A stretch of 64,000 nt of DNA from JABDMH01 sp965222645 (GCA_965222645.1 OZ244968.1:5642001-5706000); one strand, 5' to 3'. Positions 44,705-54,444 are shown, counted from the stretch's first letter. The notes: generated by a model from the letters alone, not told the origin. Program-made: numbers and translations.

Positions 44705-45823
44705 TTAAAAGTGTTGAAAGGTGTATACTTTGGCTTTACCATTGATAATGACTCCAAAAACCCGTTCTTTAAGGGGTAGCCGATCATCGCGAAACGCCAA
44801 AGGATAGGATACGAGGTCATTGGTTCGATAGTCTCCATAGGGGTATTTTGAATAATCTCGGTCCACCCCAGTATTAGAAGTCATGACTTTTAAACCAGGG
44901 TATAATAAACGCGCTGTTTCAAACTTAGTCTCCACTGAGGGGACTATTGGCCGAACTTCACCTAATTTGTCACCGTTCACACATCTGGCCTCCAATTGGA
45001 GCCAGAGGCTTTCCGTCTCCCGGTCGAACGAAAGCAGGTTGCTATTGAATAAAAGGCCTGAGACTCCAAAGGAGTTGCTCGGTTGTCGTTGCCACACTTT
45101 TCCAGTTCCAGTCAAGGGGCAATATGTGACACAAACCGGCATCCCACCAACAACGTCATTGATGATTTCATGCCAGTCTAGGATCGGATGTGGATAGGCT
45201 TTGGATTCGCCATTTAGCGATACCACCAGTACGAAGTCGTCATCCTGCAAATAGAAGTCGTTCTCCGGTTCTGCGGGTAAATTTCCAAGCTCATAAAATT
45301 CGGGAGATTGGATGGATGGGATTGCATCAAATCCTGCACCCTGGGCGACATATTCTCTGGGGATGTCCCAATCGTGTGAGGTGGGAGGATGTGGATCGCC
45401 TCCAATCGACCCTAACTGATGGAGTTGTAGCTCCGGATACAGTGCTGCGAAAGCAAACCAAAAGCCCATTCCATAATTTACATTTTGCAACTGGTCACCC
45501 CGATTAGGACCTGAAATTGCTTTCCCTGAAAGGTCCCAGCGATTACCTTTTTGGTCCTCCATCATAACGGGCAAAGTATTGGGCACAACACGGAGTGACA
45601 ACATTTCACCATCAAGATCTCTATTGTAGGCGACGGCAAAATTCCTCCCATCGCTACCCACAATTGCGAGTTCCGTATTTTCGAAGGTATCTTCGATCAA
45701 TGTTACTCTGTTACTTTTTTCGGGTGTTGTATTAGGGTCTGCATCATCGTTTGCCATTGGCTCCTTAGAACAGGAAACCAGGAACAGACAAATCAGGGTC
45801 AAAAGAACGTATCGATATTGCAT
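44705..45823 (-). CDS. DUF3179 lipoprotein
   Basis: A 372-residue lipoprotein of the DUF3179 family (lipobox LFLVSC). Typical phrases: VLVVSLNGESKAYPHPILDWHEIIND, VCVTYCPLTGTGKVWQR with a Cys within a conserved TYCPLTG motif, SGLLFNSNLLSFDRETESLW, and the end FGVIINGKAKVYTF. The conserved TYCPLTGTG block with its Cys suggests a nucleophilic or metal-binding site, but no activity has been established. It lies upstream of the beta-barrel gene in an apparent two-gene operon. Confidence 0.88.
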   Translation of the reverse strand: MQYRYVLLTLICLFLVSCSKEPMANDDADPNTTPEKSNRVTLIEDTFENTELAIVGSDGRNFAVAYNRDLDGEMLSLRVVPNTLPVMMEDQKGNRWDLSGKAISGPNRGDQLQNVNYGMGFWFAFAALYPELQLHQLGSIGGDPHPPTSHDWDIPREYVAQGAGFDAIPSIQSPEFYELGNLPAEPENDFYLQDDDFVLVVSLNGESKAYPHPILDWHEIINDVVGGMPVCVTYCPLTGTGKVWQRQPSNSFGVSGLLFNSNLLSFDRETESLWLQLEARCVNGDKLGEVRPIVPSVETKFETARLLYPGLKVMTSNTGVDRDYSKYPYGDYRTNDLVSYPLAFRDDRLPLKERVFGVIINGKAKVYTFQHF

Positions 45824-45964
45824 TTCATTAAAGCCAATAATGGCTCATTTAAAAGATAACGATTGTCACTCAAAAAGTACTTTGTCGAGCAGTAATACTT
45901 TTAAGCTAATGTATTACTGGAGACATTCTGTATTTCAATAGGGCCTAGCCTGCGACAATAAAAT

Positions 45965-46000
45965 CAAAAAGGGCTGTTGCCGAAGCAAAAACCCTTTTTG
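45965..46000 (-). terminator. Rho-independent terminator after the susD-like gene
   Basis: CAAAAAGGG at 45965-45973 pairs perfectly with CCCTTTTTG at 45992-46000. On the minus strand the hairpin follows the SusD stop by about 24 bases and ends in a T-rich tract (TTTTTGATTTTATTG). The A/T-rich arms would work in both directions. Confidence 0.75.
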
Positions 46001-46024
46001 ACTATTTTCTTCAAATAATAAGCA

Positions 46025-47470
46025 TCAGTTTACGTCCCACCACAATTTAGTACTGATATCGTTAGGATCGCTGGTCACCGCACTAAGTGCAGTACCATTT
46101 CTGACTTCCTCATCAATAGGATAGGGAAGTCGCACAGGTATCGTAGTGTTTGTGGCGGCTGCAGGTACAACTAAAACGGGGTAGTCCAGTCGTCTCCATT
46201 CAGCCCAAGCCTGGGTACCGTTCATATAGAATGCTAACCACTTTTGGGTACCGATGGATTCTTTCCAATTGGCGGCATTGTATGGATTGGCTTCCAGGTA
46301 GGCACTAATCATGGCATCATCAGTGAAGCCCCAGTAGTTCATCGAGGCTTTTACTCCTTCATTGTAGGCTGCGCTCGCATCACCGCTTAGGATACCTCTT
46401 TCATAAGCCTCTGCCAGCAAAAATTGTACTTCTGCATAATCCATTATGATGCCTGGTGCAGTGGCAGTTCGAAGTTCGGTACTTGGCCTCGATCTTGTTG
46501 TCTGTAGTGAAAACGATTCTCCATCCGTAAGGCCGTAAGGAAGACCCAGGTATTCACCCTCGTTGTTTACATTGGCAAAGGACTCGAGCCGTGGATCACT
46601 GGTGGCTTTTAAGTGATCGACCAGGACATCGGTAACAGCAAAATCGTCCCTGTTGCCGATTACATGATCGCGGAATAATGGATTGGCAATATCAGCTTCA
46701 TCCGAAAACACAAACATTCCATTTTCGTCATTACTACCGATCAAGCCACCGGTAGAAGCCTGCTGGATGTACGTGCTGGCAGTACCTTGATCCACATCAA
46801 CAATCCGCATCGCCATTCTCAACAATAATGAATTAGCCAGTTTTTTCCATGATGCAACGTCGCCGTCGTAGATCAGGTCTCCGGAGGAGAACGAGCCCGC
46901 AGATTCGTCCATAGCTGAAATGGCATTAGACATCATACTCAAAATTGAGTTATAAATTGACTCTTGAGAATCGTATGATGGATTGGGAAAGTCCAGACTG
47001 TTTAGGGCCTCTGCAAAAGGAGCGGCACCATACAGATCGGTAAGATTATGGTAGGCATAAGCTGTGAGCACATCTACGATAGCCAGCTGATTGCTTTTCC
47101 TTGCAGGAGGCACATTTGCATCGGCCTCGATGATCTCGCTTGCGATCTTAAGCTCATTAAGAACTGATGCATAAAAGGTAGTCCATTCTCCGTTGAAGTC
47201 GTTAGCATCAACGGTATACCTTGACTCCTCAGCATATTCGGTCTGGGCAAAATGCTGGACCATCAACATAGACCATTCGGCATTGAGACCACGGCCCCAT
47301 AGCAGGTTGACCAAAGAGTATTCAGCCTGGGTAACCAAATTCGCTGCAGGCACTTCGACTGGGTTATTAGGGTCGATATTTAGATCGGTCAGCTCGTCGT
47401 CACAACTGGGTAGCGCCATCACGAAAAGCCCTAAGAGGACCAAAAATTTATAATTGACAAATACTTTCAT
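46025..47470 (-). CDS. SusD/RagB-family nutrient-binding lipoprotein
   Basis: A 481-residue outer-membrane lipoprotein; lipobox ALPSC at Cys23. The TPR-like helical pattern and phrases VEVPAANLVTQAEYSLVNLLWGR, LTAYAYHNLTDLYGAAPFAEAL, MDYAEVQFLLAEAYERGI and FYMNGTQAWAEWRRLDYP match the SusD_like-2 group rather than classical SusD. It caps the SusC barrel and captures ligand at the cell surface. It lies 17 bases after susC. No glycoside hydrolase, peptidase or regulator is nearby, so the ligand cannot be inferred. Confidence 0.95.
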   Translation of the reverse strand: MKVFVNYKFLVLLGLFVMALPSCDDELTDLNIDPNNPVEVPAANLVTQAEYSLVNLLWGRGLNAEWSMLMVQHFAQTEYAEESRYTVDANDFNGEWTTFYASVLNELKIASEIIEADANVPPARKSNQLAIVDVLTAYAYHNLTDLYGAAPFAEALNSLDFPNPSYDSQESIYNSILSMMSNAISAMDESAGSFSSGDLIYDGDVASWKKLANSLLLRMAMRIVDVDQGTASTYIQQASTGGLIGSNDENGMFVFSDEADIANPLFRDHVIGNRDDFAVTDVLVDHLKATSDPRLESFANVNNEGEYLGLPYGLTDGESFSLQTTRSRPSTELRTATAPGIIMDYAEVQFLLAEAYERGILSGDASAAYNEGVKASMNYWGFTDDAMISAYLEANPYNAANWKESIGTQKWLAFYMNGTQAWAEWRRLDYPVLVVPAAATNTTIPVRLPYPIDEEVRNGTALSAVTSDPNDISTKLWWDVN

Positions 47471-47487
47471 GATTACTCTGGTTTGTA

Positions 47488-50400
47488 TTAAAGTTTAAAT
47501 TGAAGATTGATCCCAAATGATCTGGTGGAAGGCACTTGTGCATTTTCCAATCCTTGTCGATTGCCAGCTCCAGTTATGATCTGGGGATCCAGGTATGGCA
47601 GGTCAGAGGATAGAATGGCTAGATTTCGACCGAACAAGCTTACAGTCATATCGCGAAATAGCGAATTACCGAAAAGTCTATCTGGTACCGTAAATCCAAG
47701 ACGCACTTCCCTGAGTTTCACAAAGTCTGCATCATAAACGTTCAATGCTGCCTTATTCCAGAAGGTCTGATAATACGTTTGAGGATCAATGCTCGTGGTA
47801 TTCGCTGATCCATCTGCTTTTACTCCTGGTAGGATCAGTCCTTCAGCACGGATGTCTGACACACCGTTGAAACTCACTGTTTCAGGATGCATACCAGAGT
47901 ATTTAGCCCACTGCAGTGAGGTCGAGTGAATGATACCTCCCTTTTGGAAATCAACTAATGCGCTGGCAAAAATTCCCTTGTATGCCACTTTGGTGCTAAT
48001 ACCACCTGTCCAATCTGCAATGGCAGAGCCTAAGAATTCTCTCGGTCCTGTAAACTCGTAAAATCCATCTTCATCAACCATTGGTTGTCCATTGCTGTGG
48101 TAAATATGATTTTGACCGAATAGAGCCATGTATGGGAACCCTTTGGCTATCCTTAAGTCAGCAGCCCAGGTTGCACCCATAGCTATGCTTTCCACTCCTT
48201 CGGTAAGCTCTACCACTTCGTTGTTTTGCTTAAACAAGTTTAACCCAACATCCCAACTGAACTCATTGGTTTCAATCGGAGTAGCAGTCAGCTGTACTTC
48301 GTAACCCCAATTCCTCATTTCACCAGCATTCAATACACGGGAAGTGTATCCGGTAGAAGCAGAAGAGGGTACCGTAAATATCTGATCCTTAGTGGTGCGG
48401 TCATAGTAGGCAAAGTCGAAGCCTAGACGACCATTGAAAAACCTTAGATCGAGTCCGACTTCGTATTCAGAGGTAAGCTCTGGCCGGAGAGTGGGATTGT
48501 TTTGTGCATTGGGTACGCCATATCGTGGATTACCAAAGTAGTTTGGTGTGATTGCATTGAATACATCGGTCAGTCTGTAAGGACTGGCGTCATTACCCAC
48601 CTCTGCATAGCTCACCCGAAGCTTGGCAAAAGAGAGGAACTTGAGACCTTGCAGAGCTCCCAGTTCTGATAGTACCATACTCAACGACGCCGAAGGATAG
48701 AAGTAAGAATTTTCTTCAGCCGGTAGAGTAGATGACCAGTCGTTGCGAGCGGTAAAGTCTAAGTAGACCCAATTGTTCCATCCAAACGATGCCATGCCGA
48801 ACAAACTATTAATACCCCACTCTTGCTCGAATGTTGAGGTCGTTGGTGATCCGGACGAGTTCGATACATTAAAGAAACCTTCCAGGCTAAGACCACCGGA
48901 GGTGCCAACAGTGGTTCGCCTTGTCAACTGCCGCATCCTGTTGCCTCCAAAGCTGGCTGTAACCGACAGCTTATTCCATGTCTTTGAGTAGTTTAATCGA
49001 GCTTCCATATTGGTTTCCTGAAACCTTCTTTCCGTCTCATTATAGGTTGAAGTTTCAACCGATGCAAGTGGTATACCTTGCTCTAAACTAAACTGATAAA
49101 GGTCTGTTCCCACCCGAGCAGTGACGTCCAAACCGTCTACTATATCGACTTTTACATTGCCGTTTCCGAAGAATCGATTTCGAGTATCTTCCTGTAGGTA
49201 ATTTTGGTAAACCCAATGAGGATTATCAAAAAACCGGGGTGTGGGATCAAAAAACAGCAGGTTGTTTTCGCCGTCCTTCTGTGGACCGACAGCGTTCCAG
49301 GTCTGCTGGCTACCGTCAACCCGGTTAACGTTCTTCAACCTCTCAAGGTCCAATTGGGTCTGCCACCATTGGGTAAAGGCTTGCTGGGGATTGCCATTGT
49401 TATATCCTGTGATGTTTCTGCCACTGGCATCAGTACGAATGTAGTTACCAGCCACACCTACAGAAACTCTATGATTCAAATTGTATTTGGAGTTGATACT
49501 GAATGAGTTTCTCTTTAACACAGAATTTGGCAGCGTTCCTTTTTGATCGAGATTCGTATAGCCAAATCGAAATGAACCCTGGTCATTATTCCCAGTCAAT
49601 GCGACGCTATTGGTCCAGGTTTGGCCGTTGTCGAAAAATTCTTCATAGCCATTTGCAGGTGCTTGCCACGGTCGGGTTTCCCTGTAAGTGGAAGCGTTGT
49701 CAGGATCCCAGGAATCCCAATGCCTAACTTGTTGGCCTTCATATTTTGGTCCCCATGATCCATCCTTTGCGTATGAGGGATAAAGGTAGGTCACACCGTC
49801 TTGAATCACTTCATTGAAGCCATGCGAGGTTGCGGGATTTATGGCCCCACCTCCATACTGTTGTTGATGGGGAATAAAGTTAGTCGCAGATTCGGTCGTA
49901 AAGCTCGAATTCACCTCAACTCCAATGCCTTCTCTTCCACTGCCATCCTTGGTTGTAATCAGGATCACTCCATTGGCACCCCTTTGGCCGTATAGGGCTG
50001 TAGCGGCAGCGCCTTTCAAAACAGTCATAGATTCAATACTTTGAGGATCTATGTCCTGTCCAGTATTTCCATAATCATATGCTTGTGATCCTCCAAATCC
50101 TCTTTGCTGGCTGCTGCCAGAGAAATTCGAGTTGTCAAACGGAACCCCATCTACAATAAAAAGGGGCTGGTTGTTTCCTAAAAAGGAATTGGATCCCCTG
50201 ATAGTTATCCTGGATGCTCCTCCAATAGTAGAAGGACTCCCCTGAACTTGAATACCGGCTACCTTTCCCTGCAGCGAATTGATAATATTTGTCTCCTTTG
50301 TCTGGGCTAAGTCAGAACCATCAAGTTGCTGAACCGCATATCCCAAAGACTTTTGCTCCCTGGGTATACCCAAACTCGTAACGACCACCTCACCTAGTTC

Positions 50401-50691
50401 AATGCCTTGATCAAGCACGACGTCCAAAACGTCAGATACACCAATCTCGAGTTCTTCGGTGGAATATCCCGTGTAGCTGAAGATAATCGAGGTTGCCCCC
50501 TCAGGGACAGTAATGGAGTAGGTTCCATCAAAGTCAGCAACAGTACCTACTTCGGTTCCTTTCACCAGTACAGTGGCACCGATGAGAGGCCCACCGTCCG
50601 CACCGGTCACAGTTCCAGTAATGGTCCTTTGTGCAGATGCAACACCGGCAGCAAACAGTACCACCAAGAGTGGTAATAAGAGCTTTTTCAT
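47488..50691 (-). CDS. SusC/RagA-family TonB-linked outer-membrane transporter
   Basis: A 1067-residue SusC-type TonB-dependent transporter. Signal peptide (LLLPLLVVLFAAGVASA), carboxypeptidase-regulatory domain at about 22-100 (ITGTVTGADGGPLIGATVLVKG), plug at about 110-230 (INSLQGKVAGIQVQGSPS, ITIRGSNSFLGNNQPLFIVDGVPFDNSN), and a 22-strand barrel ending RSFGINLQFKL. It lacks an STN domain, so it is not expected to signal to an anti-sigma factor directly. Paired with the SusD-like lipoprotein it forms one uptake unit. Confidence 0.96.
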   Translation of the reverse strand: MKKLLLPLLVVLFAAGVASAQRTITGTVTGADGGPLIGATVLVKGTEVGTVADFDGTYSITVPEGATSIIFSYTGYSTEELEIGVSDVLDVVLDQGIELGEVVVTSLGIPREQKSLGYAVQQLDGSDLAQTKETNIINSLQGKVAGIQVQGSPSTIGGASRITIRGSNSFLGNNQPLFIVDGVPFDNSNFSGSSQQRGFGGSQAYDYGNTGQDIDPQSIESMTVLKGAAATALYGQRGANGVILITTKDGSGREGIGVEVNSSFTTESATNFIPHQQQYGGGAINPATSHGFNEVIQDGVTYLYPSYAKDGSWGPKYEGQQVRHWDSWDPDNASTYRETRPWQAPANGYEEFFDNGQTWTNSVALTGNNDQGSFRFGYTNLDQKGTLPNSVLKRNSFSINSKYNLNHRVSVGVAGNYIRTDASGRNITGYNNGNPQQAFTQWWQTQLDLERLKNVNRVDGSQQTWNAVGPQKDGENNLLFFDPTPRFFDNPHWVYQNYLQEDTRNRFFGNGNVKVDIVDGLDVTARVGTDLYQFSLEQGIPLASVETSTYNETERRFQETNMEARLNYSKTWNKLSVTASFGGNRMRQLTRRTTVGTSGGLSLEGFFNVSNSSGSPTTSTFEQEWGINSLFGMASFGWNNWVYLDFTARNDWSSTLPAEENSYFYPSASLSMVLSELGALQGLKFLSFAKLRVSYAEVGNDASPYRLTDVFNAITPNYFGNPRYGVPNAQNNPTLRPELTSEYEVGLDLRFFNGRLGFDFAYYDRTTKDQIFTVPSSASTGYTSRVLNAGEMRNWGYEVQLTATPIETNEFSWDVGLNLFKQNNEVVELTEGVESIAMGATWAADLRIAKGFPYMALFGQNHIYHSNGQPMVDEDGFYEFTGPREFLGSAIADWTGGISTKVAYKGIFASALVDFQKGGIIHSTSLQWAKYSGMHPETVSFNGVSDIRAEGLILPGVKADGSANTTSIDPQTYYQTFWNKAALNVYDADFVKLREVRLGFTVPDRLFGNSLFRDMTVSLFGRNLAILSSDLPYLDPQIITGAGNRQGLENAQVPSTRSFGINLQFKL

Positions 50692-50719
50692 ACTTTTTCT
50701 TTTTTGTTTAAGATATTAA

Positions 50720-50752
50720 CAACTATAAACTAATAAACCAAATCTATCCAAA
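50720..50752 (-). promoter_or_regulatory. Candidate Bacteroidota promoter for the susC-susD operon
   Basis: On the minus strand, TTTG (50749-50752) and TATAGTTG (50720-50727, one mismatch to TAnnTTTG) are separated by 21 bases, fitting the Bacteroidota -33/-7 pattern. The predicted transcript would start around 50713, leaving a short A-rich leader before the ATG at 50691. Confidence 0.45.
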
Positions 50753-51283
50753 CACTTGGTCTACAACCACTTAAACGTAAAATCCGACATGTCAATCGAA
50801 AGTCCCTATAGCTGAAGTAGACTGGACAACTGCCGTAGATTCAGTTTGTTCCATCGATGAAGATAACGAATTAGAAAGATAGTATGCTGCCATTGAAGCC
50901 CAGCACCAAATCACAAAAATTGATTGGACTCAAGTGCCTAGCTTATATATAGCATGCTATGCTTTCGGAAACATTCAAAAAATGTGACCGTCTAGAATAA
51001 TGCGCTGGAATTTAAGAAGGCGGTGTTTGGTGAAATCGAATCGTGATCTTCACTGCATTTCACTAGTCGGTAATCTGTGACTATCAGCTTTATTCTCGCG
51101 CTCTATGTTCCTATTTAAAGGTCTATAAGGCAACTGATCCGCAGGTTCTACCGATCAATGCGGATTTAGTCTGGCGACCCGGGGATTACCCCTTTTGACC
51201 TGAAGAGGCTTTGAGCTTGGCCCTTCAGGCCGAACTTTGGTTCAGGGTTTTATATTATGTTGCCTGCAATAGTGTAATAAAGT

Positions 51284-51308
51284 AAAAGCCACCTGCAGGA
51301 TGGCCTTT
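51284..51308 (-). terminator. Likely terminator of the SH3 protein gene
   Basis: On the minus strand AAAGGCCATCCTGCAGG pairs back with GTGGCTTTT (core GCCA/TGGC with one mismatch), followed by a T-rich tract, about 45 bases after the stop of the SH3 gene. Confidence 0.55.
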
Positions 51309-51352
51309 ACTCGAAATGCAGCATTCAAACTGCCAACCAGATTTAGAAAAAA

Positions 51353-52072
51353 TTAGCACCCGACATACCCTGATGCTTTCACCATGAGTGTTCCGTCAGG
51401 TTTCTTCTTTATGACTACCGAGTCTCCCATATTGACTTTGACCTCAATAATTTTATCATTTTTCCCTTTGATGAAAATCAAATTCTTTTCGAATTGTTCT
51501 CGCATTTTCTTATCTGGAAGCATACTGCGCATCAGATTAAGCACATCGCCTATTTTCAGATCCGGAATCTCCAATGTCGTTGACCAGTTACTTTCTTTTG
51601 TGATCCTTTTAATTTTAATATCATTTTCAAGAAAATAGATCTTGGCATTTTCTGAATTTACCAACTTAGATTTAACTTTATACAATCTCTCAAAGTACTC
51701 GGACAATGTATAAGGATAGAAATATCCATCCTGAATAAGTTCTTCCTTAGAGTGTGGAAATGGCAACTTTGATAAATAACCATCGAAAAGGTAACCTACA
51801 ATGCCGTCATAATTTACGAGGATCCAATGCCCGTCAATCCAATCTATGCGATCTTCTTTTTCTTTGGGATAGCCAAATGTATTGACAAGGGCTACCTGGT
51901 CACCAAATTTGACAATATCCAGAACTTCCGCATCGATATCGGGAAATGCACGAAGTTTTAGACCACTTGGAGCAAATACATTTAAAGTTGTACTGGATGA
52001 ATCTGCAGGAAAAGCGATAATCGAAGTTGAGGCAAAAAAGCACGCCGTAATAAAACAAATTAGATTTTTCAT
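51353..52072 (-). CDS. Secreted SH3-domain protein
   Basis: A 239-residue protein with a signal peptide (LICFITACFFASTSIIAFPA) and a bacterial SH3 domain at about residues 30-105 (LNVFAPSGLKLRAFPDIDAEVLDIVKFGDQVAL, HWILVNYDGIVGYLFDGYLS), resembling SH3_3 domains that bind cell-wall peptides. The C-terminal part is unclassified (LKIGDVLNLMRSMLPDKKM). It is a single gene with its own terminator. Probably periplasmic; function unknown. Confidence 0.8.
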   Translation of the reverse strand: MKNLICFITACFFASTSIIAFPADSSSTTLNVFAPSGLKLRAFPDIDAEVLDIVKFGDQVALVNTFGYPKEKEDRIDWIDGHWILVNYDGIVGYLFDGYLSKLPFPHSKEELIQDGYFYPYTLSEYFERLYKVKSKLVNSENAKIYFLENDIKIKRITKESNWSTTLEIPDLKIGDVLNLMRSMLPDKKMREQFEKNLIFIKGKNDKIIEVKVNMGDSVVIKKKPDGTLMVKASGYVGC

Positions 52073-52364
52073 GCTTGAAAATTTATAACTGTTAAAAAAT
52101 AGTTTTGACAGTCACAAATCTATGCTGTTAGTAGGGCTTGGATTCGCACAAATAATGTTTAGACGGTAATGCTCGAGAATTCGTTAGAAATGATTGAGAA
52201 TTCGAAGAATTTAATCTACAGCCATAAATAATTGCAGACATTGAAGGCGCAGCAGGTTATCGAAATTTTGGTTCAAACCGGTTATCGATGTCAATTACCC
52301 GGAAATCTCACGGGAGTGCAATGATCTTGATGTGATAGTAACGGATTATCGGTGCCGGAAATCA

Positions 52365-54143
52365 TCACGTCTGCTTTTCCAGGGACTTTTGTACATCTCG
52401 CAGCTCGCTTTCAACATCGCTGTGTTTATTGCGCAGCATCTCTAGCGCTTCCTTTTCATTTCTCAACAGCGAATCAAATTTTTCGAAATTGTCTTCGATT
52501 CGATCGCGGATAAACTTTACGTATTCTTGTAGACGGTTTGATACATCTTCCTCAAGCCGGTTTCTTCCGTTCTCAATTTCTGCATTGAAATGCCGCATGA
52601 TCTTGCGTTTTTGCAAACCCATTGACACTCCTGCAAAGAGCAATCCGATTGTAGTGATTACACCACCGGTGATGTCGAAGACCATACCATTGGTAATGAT
52701 GGTGAGTAAAACACCTACTACGGCAATTCCGCCCCCCGTGGCCAAGGCGGGTGACATGTTTTCTTGCTGAGAAAAAACAGCTTGATCTTTAAAGTTCTCA
52801 GACTGATTTAAAAAATTGGTAAAAGCTTCCTGCAATTCACTTAATACTTTTGACCTTTTTTCAGCAATATCGCTAAAGATCTCATGATCGTCTTTTAAAA
52901 TCGTTTTACTCGATCTTATTTTTAAATCGATGATTTGACCCATTTGTTGGATGGACTCTGCCAGATCAAGAACTCTTTCATTGAGCTTATGCCGCAATTT
53001 TCCATTGAGGTCCTCTTCCATATCTTTAGCAAATGTGGTGAGCCAATCTTTGATCGATGCCTCTTTTGAAAAAATGGAGGAGAAACTTCGTTTTAAAATT
53101 GACCCAAAAGAAAGCACTTTTCCCAATTCATCGGTTTTGTCCTTCATGGTGCTGTCATACCCGGCCAGTAGATTTTCTACTAAGATACTTACGTGGTCAT
53201 TAGAAATCTCACTCTGTTTGTCAAGGGTTTTTCTTATGTCTTCCCGGAATTCCACATCTGTCTGAAATTGCTCAGTGCGCAGGTTGAGACCCTTCTCTAT
53301 TTTGTTATTTATGTTGAGGGCGGTTTCTACATTACTTATTAGTTTTAAAAAAGGAGCCTTTCCACCGGTGATGTGCTCATTTATATAATTGCGAAGGGGA
53401 ATGTATCCACTGGCTTGCTTTTCGCCTTCTTGTTCCTGTTTGGCTGATACCGCCCATACTAATGGTTCTTTTATACCCTTTTCCATTGCTTGCTTTTTGA
53501 CACCATCTAAATTTATTTCCAAATCTTTATCAGAGAGTAAATCCTTTTGTTGAAGAATAAATACAATTTTTTTTCTCCAGTCCTCATGGATGTAATTAAA
53601 AAATTCCCAGGATGATTGCCGGTAAGGATTCTTTGCCTCAAACACAAAGACTATGAGATCAGCTCCGGGAATAAACCTCTCAGTGATTTCCTGATGATGA
53701 TCGATGATGGTGTTTGTGCCCGGTGTATCAACAATTGCAATTTCCTTCAGAATGTCTGCCGGTTGATAGATTCGCTTTAAGTACGGATTTATGATTTCCT
53801 CATGGGCAGATTCACCATAAACAATTTGCTGGATGGTATCGGTCATAGGTGAGGGTGCTACCTTACAAATATCTTCCTCTGTCTCCAGCAAGGCATTGAT
53901 AAAACTGCTTTTACCTGCTTTTACTTCCCCAACGATGACAAACATAAAGGGCTCTCGTATGCGATCTTTGAGGTCCGTAATTGTGCTTGATAGGCCTTCA
54001 TGTCCAATGTTTTCGGTGAGTGAGAGAAGGTGGTCGACTGATTTTGAAATGCGTTCCCTCCACGCCAGTACCTGTTGATCTAAGACTGTGGGCATTTGCA
54101 GTTGCTGTTTCTGGTCCAAAGATAGTCGATTAATGTCGACCAT
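52365..54143 (-). CDS. Bacterial dynamin-like GTPase
   Basis: About 592 residues. The GTPase domain shows the P-loop GEVKAGKSSF (about residues 72-81), the G3 motif VDTPGTNTIIDHH, and a G4-like LQQKDLLSD. A long helical stalk follows, with a hydrophobic hairpin near the end (ALATGGGIAVVGVLLTIITN and ITTIGLLFAGVSMGLQ) that would attach it to membrane, then a coiled coil (ENFEKFDSLLRNEKEALEML). This matches bacterial dynamins that remodel or repair membrane. The ATG at 54143 is preferred to a GTG at 54149. Only one dynamin gene is present; many bacterial dynamins come as pairs. Confidence 0.88.
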   Translation of the reverse strand: MVDINRLSLDQKQQLQMPTVLDQQVLAWRERISKSVDHLLSLTENIGHEGLSSTITDLKDRIREPFMFVIVGEVKAGKSSFINALLETEEDICKVAPSPMTDTIQQIVYGESAHEEIINPYLKRIYQPADILKEIAIVDTPGTNTIIDHHQEITERFIPGADLIVFVFEAKNPYRQSSWEFFNYIHEDWRKKIVFILQQKDLLSDKDLEINLDGVKKQAMEKGIKEPLVWAVSAKQEQEGEKQASGYIPLRNYINEHITGGKAPFLKLISNVETALNINNKIEKGLNLRTEQFQTDVEFREDIRKTLDKQSEISNDHVSILVENLLAGYDSTMKDKTDELGKVLSFGSILKRSFSSIFSKEASIKDWLTTFAKDMEEDLNGKLRHKLNERVLDLAESIQQMGQIIDLKIRSSKTILKDDHEIFSDIAEKRSKVLSELQEAFTNFLNQSENFKDQAVFSQQENMSPALATGGGIAVVGVLLTIITNGMVFDITGGVITTIGLLFAGVSMGLQKRKIMRHFNAEIENGRNRLEEDVSNRLQEYVKFIRDRIEDNFEKFDSLLRNEKEALEMLRNKHSDVESELRDVQKSLEKQT

Positions 54144-54275
54144 CAGCACTCAGGGATTATCGGTTTTTTTTAGTGGTTGGTCGTTTATTTTCCTTCATTA
54201 CTCGTCAAAGGCCTATCGAGGTGAACTCCTTAAACCATTGACAACCTTATAGTTATAGAATTAAAAACTTACCTT

Positions 54276-54410
54276 ATGAAAACTTTTAAGATGTTATTGC
54301 TGATTGTGGTTCTCGTAATAGTTGCATTTATCCTGATCAAAAGTGCAGATTGTCTGGGACAAAGTTTGTCCTCTTCAGCATCCGAAACTCTGATTAATTG
54401 GTTGTGCTAG
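54276..54410 (+). CDS. Small single-pass membrane peptide (candidate)
   Basis: A 44-codon frame starting with ATG and ending at TAG: Met-Lys-Thr-Phe-Lys then the hydrophobic stretch MLLLIVVLVIVAFILI, then KSADCLGQSLSSSASE and the end TLINWLC. The charged-hydrophobic-polar layout is typical of small membrane proteins, and an A-rich leader precedes the ATG. It lies between two leftward genes, on the opposite strand. I recognise no family, so it may be chance. Confidence 0.35.
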   Translation: MKTFKMLLLIVVLVIVAFILIKSADCLGQSLSSSASETLINWLC

Positions 54411-54444
54411 TTCCATTGATATCCCTACGTAGTTTTATGCTCAA

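Larger units (their letters stand above)
50692..51352. other. Intergenic region upstream of susC
   Basis: About 660 bases between the susC start and the stop of the SH3 protein gene, both leftward. It holds a susC promoter candidate (50720-50752) and the SH3-gene terminator (about 51284-51308). Between 51180 and 51230 there are two further small inverted repeats (GGGG-ATTA-CCCC and CCTGAAG-n17-CTTCAGG). No gene or RNA gene is recognised. Confidence 0.5.

Noticed and set aside
44677..44838. 54-residue N-terminal extension of the beta-barrel protein
   Set aside because: It would overlap the DUF3179 coding region by 134 bases and precedes a clean signal peptide starting at 44676.
46025..50691. 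A polysaccharide utilisation locus around susCD
   Set aside because: No glycoside hydrolase, lyase, sulfatase or regulator lies within several kilobases, and the pair has its own promoter and terminator; the sulfatases at 5-9 kb are 37 kb away.
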